The translations under genes and the position numbers were made by a program. Positions 1 to 3,757 of a stretch of 9,207 bases of DNA are shown here, piece by piece; position 1 is the stretch's first letter; every line of letters starts with the position of its first letter. The notes under the pieces were generated by a model. The model saw only the letters and a program-made list of their open reading frames with translations. It was not told the DNA's origin and did not search any database. Origin of the DNA: an uncultured bacterium (GTDB lineage: Bacteria; Patescibacteriota; Patescibacteriia; UBA1558; GWA2-36-10); assembly GCA_937912185.1 (NCBI GenBank), contig CALDOH010000030.1:1-9207 (forward strand), given 5' to 3'.

Positions 1-188
1 GCTCCGAAGTAATCTTAACTTTGAACGGACCAGGAGTTGTAGGAAACAAAAGACAAATAATTGTAGCTGATAGTAGTGGCCGGGCCTACTTTACCTGGAA
101 AATCAATTCTTATGGTACTTATACTGTCAGCGGCCATACTGACAACAACGATGACCCAGACTTAAGTAGTGCTATCGTGGTAAATTAA
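1..188 (+). CDS. C-terminal end of a secreted Ig-like/beta-sandwich protein (partial)
   Basis: The open frame (codons from position 3) runs off the left edge and ends with TAA at 186-188, giving about 61 residues. It reads SEVILTLNGPGVVGNK, then IIVADSSGRAYFTWKINSYG, then TYTVSGHTDNNDDPDLSSA. The alternating beta-strand character and the pattern 'aDssGrayftW...GtYtVsG' resemble the last strands of bacterial Ig-like (Big-type) domains found at the ends of surface or secreted proteins. No catalytic residue or sorting signal is visible. It lies 11 bases upstream of the next gene and probably shares its transcript and the terminator at 611-634. The domain family is an inference from pattern only; the rest of the protein is outside the window. 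Confidence 0.7.
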   Translation, partial: SEVILTLNGPGVVGNKRQIIVADSSGRAYFTWKINSYGTYTVSGHTDNNDDPDLSSAIVVN

Positions 189-199
189 TAAACAAACAT

Positions 200-598
200 A
201 TGAAAAAAATTATCCAATTTTTAGTAATTGTTATCCTACTAGCCATCATTAGTTTGATTATAGTAGCTGTTTTAAATCCTGCTGGCAGTCGCGACAAAAT
301 AGTAAGTAATATGGTCAATAGTTATTTGTCTAGCAATATACCAGGTTATGAGCCACTACCAGCCGATGCTCCTAGTTTTGAAGCTAGTGGCTATAATCAT
401 CCATTGCTCAATGACAGCCAAGAACAAACTCTCTATGACCTAGGGGTGGATACGGGCAAACTACCGACCGAAATATCTGACTCTATGAAACAATGCTTTA
501 TAGAAAAACTAGGCCAGGGCAGAGCAGATGAGTTGGTAGCGGGTGCTACACCTACCAATACCGAAGTTTATAAAGCTAAGGATTGCCTAGGAAAATAA
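200..598 (+). CDS. Small membrane-anchored protein of unknown function
   Basis: A 132-residue protein. After MKK comes a hydrophobic segment (about residues 4-25, IIQFLVIVILLAIISLIIVA) that fits an uncleaved signal anchor. The rest is a soluble, probably extracytoplasmic domain rich in Asp, Ser and Pro. Two cysteines lie in the second half (KQCFIEKLG and AKDCLGK) and could form a disulfide. The region DSMKQCFIEKLGQGRADELV looks helical. I do not recognise a family. The ATG at 200 has no Shine-Dalgarno sequence ahead of it (aataaacaaacat), like most plus-strand genes here. The gene follows the Ig-like protein by 11 bases and is followed by a terminator, so the two probably form the end of one operon and may both act at the cell surface. 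Confidence 0.75.
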   Translation: MKKIIQFLVIVILLAIISLIIVAVLNPAGSRDKIVSNMVNSYLSSNIPGYEPLPADAPSFEASGYNHPLLNDSQEQTLYDLGVDTGKLPTEISDSMKQCFIEKLGQGRADELVAGATPTNTEVYKAKDCLGK

Positions 599-610
599 TA
601 TTATACTCTA

Positions 611-634
611 AACCACGCTCAGGCGTGGTTTTTT
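611..634 (+). terminator. Rho-independent terminator after the membrane-anchored protein
   Basis: An 8-bp perfect stem AACCACGC (611-618) / GCGTGGTT (623-630) with loop TCAG is followed by a run of six T (629-634). It ends the plus-strand unit and lies back to back with a minus-strand terminator at 645-670, a normal arrangement for convergent genes. Confidence 0.9.
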
Positions 635-644
635 AATACAAAAT

Positions 645-670
645 AAAAAACCAGTTGCATACACAACTGG
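645..670 (-). terminator. Rho-independent terminator of the 682-1218 gene
   Basis: Read on the minus strand, CCAGTTG (664-670) and CAACTGG (651-657) form a 7-bp stem with a six-base loop, followed by six T (650-645) and then further T-rich sequence. It starts 11 bases beyond the stop codon of the minus-strand gene. Confidence 0.88.
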
Positions 671-681
671 CAAATAGCCGA

Positions 682-1218
682 TCAAGGACGCCTGATCTTG
701 CGACGATAACCGGGATGACCGCCCATGGGCGTGGAAATAAACTGGATAGGAACTTGGTCCACAATACCCGCAGAGGGTTTTATGTTTCGCCAAGCATGGC
801 TAGTGAGAATCTCCCAAGCTCCGCCATCCTGCAGATAATCGAGGTTTGCCTTACGATAGGCAGTCCATCGAGCATCGAGCTCGGCCTTGTCTTGATAATA
901 CCTTGCGAGGTCTGGAGCAGACAAAATGCGCCGAGCATCACGGGGAGAATAACCAAGGCTGGAAAAATAATCGACCCAATGGGTATAAGTCGGATCAATC
1001 TCCAAGATAAAGGCCTTGAATTGTTTGCTGCCAAAGGGACCAGTAATCCTGGCTTCCATATGCTCGACTATGATAGTCAAAGCACGATCGGAGTCGTCAT
1101 ATAAAGTAGCTACTCGTAGGAGTTCGCTACAAATATACTCTACACCCTCAGCCGGATACCCGACTCGCTGCATAATTGCTTCGAGTCTGATCCTTAGTTT
1201 GTTGATTACCTTGCTCAC
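682..1218 (-). CDS. Orphan soluble protein, unknown function
   Basis: A 178-residue protein starting with GTG at 1218. The start is fixed by a full anti-16S match, AAAGGAGGTGA (1233-1223), whose GGAGG core is seven bases upstream. It ends in TGA. No signal peptide or membrane helix is visible. The sequence is mostly charged and helical (for example INKLRIRLEAIMQRVGYPAE and SPDLARYYQ-like stretches around residues 90-130), has two clustered cysteine/aromatic patches, and ends in a basic tail, GGHPGYRRKIRRP, that could bind nucleic acid. I do not recognise any family. The gene is monocistronic, with a near-consensus promoter at 1270-1298 and a terminator at 645-670. A sampled line (841-900) is 50% G+C, against about one third in a sampled alaS line. 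The promoter, ribosome site and terminator make it very likely real, but its role is unknown. Confidence 0.8.
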   Translation of the reverse strand: MSKVINKLRIRLEAIMQRVGYPAEGVEYICSELLRVATLYDDSDRALTIIVEHMEARITGPFGSKQFKAFILEIDPTYTHWVDYFSSLGYSPRDARRILSAPDLARYYQDKAELDARWTAYRKANLDYLQDGGAWEILTSHAWRNIKPSAGIVDQVPIQFISTPMGGHPGYRRKIRRP

Positions 1219-1269
1219 AATTTCACCTCCTTTCAGAGGATAGGGGAATCATAGGTACGCGAACAATAT

Positions 1270-1298
1270 AATATATAACAATTTAGCTATTTTGTCAA
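1270..1298 (-). promoter_or_regulatory. Sigma70-type promoter of the 682-1218 gene
   Basis: On the minus strand, TTGACA (1298-1293), a 17-base spacer and TATATT (1275-1270). The start of transcription is expected near 1263, giving a 5' leader of about 45 bases. The spacer and the sequence just downstream closely resemble those of the promoter at 2103-2131. Confidence 0.8.
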
Positions 1299-1317
1299 TA
1301 TTAAATCTTGCTAAAAT

Positions 1318-1343
1318 AAAAAAGACGTGAATTTATCACGTCT
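1318..1343 (-). terminator. Rho-independent terminator of the six-helix membrane protein gene
   Basis: On the minus strand, AGACGTGA (1343-1336) and TCACGTCT (1330-1323) form an 8-bp perfect stem with a five-base loop, followed by a T run (1323-1318) and more T-rich sequence. The stem begins inside the gene's TAG stop codon (1344-1342). Confidence 0.9.
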
Positions 1344-1944
1344 ATGCGAACACGAGTCTGGCAGCCAGAACTATCCAAACCACCAAGGTGGTCAGTAGAG
1401 CAACTGTGTCGAGCTTCTTTTGCCGAATCAGGTTGAGTACCAAAGTAGTCAGGGTCACATGTAGACCCAGGATCAAACTGACCCAAAACAGGTGCCAATG
1501 GTCGATGTTATCGGTAAAGAAAAAAAAGAGGATCACCAGCATCAGCACAGCTGTCATATAGAAATAATGCATGATACCAGCACCCGTCAGACGATATCGC
1601 CTGGTGACGGTGGACTCACCGATGATTGTCTCTACTGTCTTGATGTTGTGGTCGGCTGGACCATTCTTCAGCCAGAGGCTGTGCATGAGGTGGTTGATGG
1701 CTAGGCCGAGCATACTAGCGAGTAGTACCTCGTTTTTGTCCCACTGCTGATAGTAGGTCCAGATGATGCCGCACAGCCAGGGAATCACCAACAGGCAACT
1801 CCATAGACCGAGGTGCGAAACACCACTGTAGCCTCTCTGACCATGTATGTTCATCTGCCCCTTGGTAAAATCATCTCGCATGATGGACATGATGATCATT
1901 GTCACAGCCAACAAGACAAAAATCAGAGCAACACTAATGTTCAT
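1342..1944 (-). CDS. Six-helix integral membrane protein, unknown function
   Basis: A 200-residue protein with about six predicted membrane helices: roughly 3-22, 44-64, 73-93, 122-143, 150-173 and 178-199. Polar loops include a basic/His stretch (MNIHGQRGYSGVSHLG) and a loop ending TVTRRYRLTGAG. Histidines sit at or near helix ends (INHLMHSLW, IMHYFYM, DHWHLFW, GLHVTLT). This could point to metal or haem binding, but no known motif is complete. The ATG at 1944 is fixed by GAGGAGGTGA, its GGAGG seven bases upstream. A 32-residue ORF ends 14 bases before the start, so the two are probably translated from one message and coupled. A sampled line (1621-1680) is 50% G+C. Transcription is expected from 2103-2131 and ends at 1318-1343. 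I do not recognise a family. Confidence 0.82.
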   Translation of the reverse strand: MNISVALIFVLLAVTMIIMSIMRDDFTKGQMNIHGQRGYSGVSHLGLWSCLLVIPWLCGIIWTYYQQWDKNEVLLASMLGLAINHLMHSLWLKNGPADHNIKTVETIIGESTVTRRYRLTGAGIMHYFYMTAVLMLVILFFFFTDNIDHWHLFWVSLILGLHVTLTTLVLNLIRQKKLDTVALLTTLVVWIVLAARLVFA

Positions 1945-1958
1945 TTTTTCACCTCCTC

Positions 1959-2057
1959 TCAGGTGATTCGAGTAACAATGATACCCAGCAATGACATAAT
2001 GCCAATGCCGTACATGACTCTGATTTGTCGAAGTTCTCGACGACTATATTTGGGCAT
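1959..2057 (-). CDS. 32-residue single-helix membrane peptide / leader ORF
   Basis: A short ORF, MPKYSRRELRQIRVMYGIGI followed by MSLLGIIVTRIT. It has a strongly basic first 13 residues, then one hydrophobic segment (about 15-29), which fits a tiny inner-membrane protein with its N-terminus in the cytoplasm. The ATG at 2057 has GGGAG (2067-2063) five bases upstream. The TGA stop (1961-1959) abuts the Shine-Dalgarno sequence of the six-helix protein, 14 bases before that ATG, an arrangement typical of translational coupling. It lies about 40 bases downstream of the expected transcription start from 2103-2131. It could be a small partner subunit of the membrane protein or a regulatory leader peptide. 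The longer reading frame to 2152 in another phase crosses the promoter and is not favoured. Confidence 0.6.
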   Translation of the reverse strand: MPKYSRRELRQIRVMYGIGIMSLLGIIVTRIT

Positions 2058-2102
2058 TTTTTCTCCCAAGACTCGAGTTTTAGGGTACGGAGCGGATATG
2101 AT

Positions 2103-2131
2103 AATATAACAATAAAGCTACTTTTTGTCAA
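2103..2131 (-). promoter_or_regulatory. Sigma70-type promoter of the membrane peptide / six-helix protein unit
   Basis: On the minus strand, TTGACA (2131-2126), a 17-base spacer and TATATT (2108-2103). The start of transcription is expected near 2096. It is nearly the same design as the promoter at 1270-1298, including a shared TAGCT-ww-ATTGTTATAT core. Confidence 0.82.
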
Positions 2132-2153
2132 TCTATTTAACATTAAGACCAAG

Positions 2154-2178
2154 AAAAAAGACTAGATTTGATCTAGTC
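2154..2178 (-). terminator. Rho-independent terminator of the zinc-ribbon protein gene
   Basis: On the minus strand, GACTAGAT (2178-2171) and ATCTAGTC (2167-2160) form an 8-bp perfect stem with a three-base loop, followed by six T (2159-2154). The TAG stop codon of the gene (2175-2173) is part of the stem. Confidence 0.9.
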
Positions 2179-2397
2179 ATTATGATTGCCCATACTCAGA
2201 TAGGGGAGATTGCGCTCAGTCTTGTGGCCACAACGTGGACAGTCAATGTGTATGTAAATAGCGCCATCTTGTGGCCATTCGGTTTCCTGTGATTTGGTAA
2301 AAATATTCCAACAATAACTGCATTTATGAGCCAAAAACAAGCGGATTGCTATATAGAGAGCCAAAACTCCCAAAATGATCCAGAGCCAAATAGGCAT
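2173..2397 (-). CDS. Small membrane-anchored zinc-ribbon protein
   Basis: A 74-residue protein. One hydrophobic helix (about residues 3-22, IWLWIILGVLALYIAIRLFL) is followed by a cytoplasmic-size domain with two knuckles, HKCSYC (Cys26, Cys29) and DCPRCG (Cys53, Cys56). Four cysteines in a CxxC...CxxC arrangement, with the second knuckle in the form CPRCGH, is the signature of a zinc ribbon. The ATG at 2397 is preceded by GGGAGG, five bases away. Upstream on the minus strand only a weak promoter-like sequence is seen (TAATAT or TAATTT about 60 bases before the ATG). The transcript ends in the stem that contains the stop codon. Its partners and target are not evident; such proteins often bind a protein or nucleic acid at the membrane, but that is a guess. 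Confidence 0.8.
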   Translation of the reverse strand: MPIWLWIILGVLALYIAIRLFLAHKCSYCWNIFTKSQETEWPQDGAIYIHIDCPRCGHKTERNLPYLSMGNHND

Positions 2398-2471
2398 TTT
2401 TACCTCCCAATGGTTAAGGCTATAAAAGGACTATCTAAAACATATTACAAATTACCTTTTTAAGCAAACCA

Positions 2472-2501
2472 TTGACAATAATGATGCTCTGTGTATATAA
2501 T
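2472..2501 (+). promoter_or_regulatory. Consensus sigma70 promoter of ncRNA A
   Basis: TTGACA (2472-2477), an 18-base spacer and TATAAT (2496-2501), both hexamers perfect. Transcription is expected to start near 2508. There is no ribosome binding site or plausible coding frame downstream; instead structured sequence leads to a strong terminator. Confidence 0.85.
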
Positions 2502-2507
2502 ACATAG

Positions 2508-2748
2508 GTATCGCTCTTCAACCGACTTGGGACAGCTGGCGGATACGCACATTCTCTCGCAACATGTGCATTGGTTCAGGTGTAGCGACCTTAGGTGCTC
2601 TGAGCTACCACTCAAACTAGTTGGCCTCCCGAGGCCTCCTACGGTAGTCCAACCACCAAATGGCAGGAGGCCATTGCTAAGCGAGCGTCTACCGTTCAAC
2701 CGGCTGTCCCATTTCTACTCGCACCTCTTCTTCGGAAGAGGTTTTTTC
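2508..2748 (+). ncRNA. Structured non-coding RNA A, family not recognised (about 240 nt)
   Basis: This 445-base gap between genes (2398-2842) holds an apparent RNA gene. A 12-bp closing helix pairs TGGGACAGCTGG (2528-2539) with CCGGCTGTCCCA (2700-2711), with one G-U pair. Just inside, 2541-2548 can pair with 2685-2693 with a bulge and a mismatch. A hairpin GCACAT/ATGTGC (2547-2552/2564-2569) competes with that helix. Its loop carries CTCGC (2556-2560), complementary to GCGAG (2681-2685), a possible pseudoknot or switch. GGCCTCCT (2633-2640) pairs with AGGAGGCC (2665-2672), and an alternative hairpin uses 2623-2628/2631-2636. The RNA ends at a UUCG-capped terminator. The hallmark sequences of tmRNA, RNase P RNA and SRP RNA are absent by eye. 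A 6S-like RNA remains possible on length and closing helix. The 5' end is estimated from the promoter. Confidence 0.7.
2723..2747 (+). terminator. UUCG-capped terminator of ncRNA A
   Basis: ACCTCTTC (2723-2730) and GAAGAGGT (2735-2742) form an 8-bp stem closed by C(TTCG)G, a very stable tetraloop, followed by six T (2742-2747). Confidence 0.95.
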
Positions 2749-2798
2749 TTTGGCCAAAAAATGCTAAAATAAACATGCCTTAAATAAAAAAAATATGA

Positions 2799-2868
2799 AC
2801 CCCGTTAGAAATTCACAAAAGCGGGAGATTATCTAAAATTATATGTATAATAAAATTTCTAACGGGGT
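2799..2868 (+). repeat. 70-bp element with perfect 15-bp inverted repeats around the lipoprotein start
   Basis: ACCCCGTTAGAAATT (2799-2813) is the exact reverse complement of AATTTCTAACGGGGT (2854-2868). The 40-base interior carries GGGAG (2823-2827), the ATG at 2843 and a TATAAT (2846-2851). The right arm lies inside the lipoprotein reading frame and ends in its in-frame GTG (2867-2869). It could be a small palindromic mobile repeat or a 5'-leader hairpin that controls translation. No T run follows either arm, so a terminator is unlikely. Confidence 0.75.
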
Positions 2869-3439
2869 GAATAAACTTTTAATTACATTTTTAGCTATAA
2901 TTGTTTTGACTCTACCGGCTTGTGGCAAAAAAACTGAAGAAAATAAAAACCAAGACAATAGCAACACTCAAATTAACACTGAGGCAGAAAACATCCCAGA
3001 AAATAACCCACCACCCCTAGTAAATATTGTAGACCCCGATGCTGAAGTACCAGAAGATCCTGAACTACCCCCAGAAAAAGAAGCTGAGACTATAATTGGT
3101 GGTGATACTGATGTATATGGCTGTTTAAGCGCTGCTGGCTACAGTTGGTGTGAAAGTAAACAAATCTGTCTTCGTACCTGGGAGCAAGACTGTAATCCAA
3201 CTGGGAATCCACCGACAGAAATCAATGATTCAAATAGAGCCGGACAAATAGCACGAGAATATTTTGATCAAAGTGAAGAATGGAAATACAATAATTTTAA
3301 CTCAAGTATAATAAATGTGACTCAAGATGATTGCATTGGTTGTTGGACTGTTGAATTTGAATATGAAAGAGATATAGAGGGTGAGATGGAACTCATATCT
3401 GTAGAAGTGACACTGGAGAACTGGCAAGTAAAGAAATAG
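2843..3439 (+). CDS. Cysteine-rich lipoprotein, unknown function
   Basis: 198 residues as called from ATG 2843. A hydrophobic segment leads to a lipobox, LTLPAC|GKK, with the lipidated cysteine at residue 27, so the protein should be a membrane-anchored lipoprotein. An acidic, Asn/Pro/Glu-rich linker (about 30-85) follows. Next comes a compact module with four cysteines, GCLSAAGYSWCESKQICLRT and WEQDC (about 93-117). The C-terminal part (about 130-198) has another Cys pair (DDCIGCWTVEF) and alternating strands, loosely like PepSY-type secreted domains. The start is uncertain: ATG 2843 has GGGAG 15 bases upstream, which is too far. An in-frame GTG at 2867 would give an 18-residue textbook signal peptide (MNKLLITFLAIIVLTLPA). 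No terminator follows before the ncRNA B promoter, so read-through into that RNA is possible. Confidence 0.85.
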   Translation: MYNKISNGVNKLLITFLAIIVLTLPACGKKTEENKNQDNSNTQINTEAENIPENNPPPLVNIVDPDAEVPEDPELPPEKEAETIIGGDTDVYGCLSAAGYSWCESKQICLRTWEQDCNPTGNPPTEINDSNRAGQIAREYFDQSEEWKYNNFNSSIINVTQDDCIGCWTVEFEYERDIEGEMELISVEVTLENWQVKK

Positions 3440-3440
3440 T

Positions 3441-3469
3441 TTGACCAATTTTTATCTATAAGATATAAT
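3441..3469 (+). promoter_or_regulatory. Sigma70-type promoter of ncRNA B
   Basis: TTGACC (3441-3446), a 17-base spacer and TATAAT (3464-3469). It begins two bases after the lipoprotein stop codon. Transcription is expected to start near 3476. Confidence 0.8.
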
Positions 3470-3475
3470 TAATTC

Positions 3476-3669
3476 AGTCACGTTCTCTGAACGGGCTGCT
3501 GCCGGGACAAGTCCCAAACGCCAGACGACAATGATCAGTTGATTTATGGATTGCCTCCTAAGGCTGGAACCAAGAAGAAGAACAAGAACAACACACACGA
3601 TCGAAGATCAGTCCACCCCTGGCAGTAGCCCGACCCATCCAGGCCTTGCATCCGCAAGGCCCTTTTTTT
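3476..3669 (+). ncRNA. Structured non-coding RNA B, family not recognised (about 195 nt)
   Basis: This 318-base gap (3440-3757) holds a second apparent RNA gene. A 12-bp closing helix pairs CGGGCTGCTGCC (3492-3503) with GGCAGTAGCCCG (3621-3632), with one G-U pair. Inside, GGGA/TCCC (3504-3507/3512-3515) and GCCT/AGGC (3553-3556/3561-3564) form small hairpins. TGATC (3532-3536) could pair with GATCA (3606-3610). A stretch of 35 bases with no T (3566-3600, A/C-rich with AAG repeats) should be unpaired. A short hairpin GTTC/GAAC (3482-3485/3489-3492) lies near the 5' end. There is no credible coding frame, and no sign of tmRNA, RNase P or SRP hallmark sequences. It sits about 90 bases upstream of alaS, but alaS has its own promoter after the terminator, so a free small RNA is favoured over a leader. 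The ends are estimates. Confidence 0.68.
3642..3669 (+). terminator. Strong terminator of ncRNA B
   Basis: GGCCTTGC (3642-3649) and GCAAGGCC (3654-3661) form an 8-bp GC-rich stem with loop ATCC, followed by C and seven T (3663-3669). Confidence 0.95.
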
Positions 3670-3704
3670 ACACAATAATCATTAAATTTTGTCAAATCTA
3701 GGCC

Positions 3705-3733
3705 TTGACTTTTTAGCCCAAATTTCCTAAAAT
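3705..3733 (+). promoter_or_regulatory. Promoter of the alaS-hpf-secA-grpB operon
   Basis: TTGACT (3705-3710), a 17-base spacer and TAAAAT (3728-3733). The start of transcription is expected near 3740, leaving a leader of only about 18 bases before the alaS ATG with no Shine-Dalgarno sequence in it. Confidence 0.75.
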
Positions 3734-3757
3734 TTAATAGCTTTTACAGCTAATTTT

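Noticed and set aside
608..793. Several frames overlapping the 682-1218 gene on both strands
   Set aside because: They lack ribosome sites and cross terminators; the 178-residue frame has the promoter, Shine-Dalgarno and terminator.
1949..2152. 67-residue minus-strand frame upstream of the six-helix protein
   Set aside because: It begins upstream of the promoter for this unit. The 32-residue ORF in another phase has a ribosome site and membrane character.
2596..2609. Minus-strand GGTAGCTCAGAGCA resembling a tRNA D-arm
   Set aside because: No acceptor stem, anticodon arm or GGTTCRA T-arm is found at the right distances; it looks like a chance match within ncRNA A.
2460..2699. 79-residue minus-strand reading frame over ncRNA A
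   Set aside because: It is antisense to an RNA gene with promoter and terminator on the plus strand, has no ribosome site, and ends beyond the promoter hexamers.
2491..2772. 93-residue plus-strand reading frame over ncRNA A
   Set aside because: It would start inside the -10 region, has no ribosome site, has low-complexity foreign composition, and runs through a strong terminator hairpin. Structured RNA explains the sequence better.
3565..3571. TGGAACC in ncRNA B as the T-box of a tRNA-sensing leader for alaS
   Set aside because: The TGGA would pair with UCCA, not the ACCA expected for tRNA-Ala. The motif is about 70 bases from the terminator rather than overlapping it, the rest of the T-box consensus is absent, and alaS has its own promoter beyond the terminator.
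2508..3669. tmRNA, RNase P RNA or SRP RNA identity for ncRNA A or B
   Set aside because: The hallmark sequences (tmRNA T-arm and CCA end, the RNase P GAGGAAAGTCC block, the SRP GGAAGCAGCC loop) are not present on the plus strand of either RNA.
3547..3702. Plus-strand frame of about 51 codons starting in ncRNA B (MDCLLRLEPRRR...)
   Set aside because: No ribosome site, and the frame reads straight through the terminator stem and T run.
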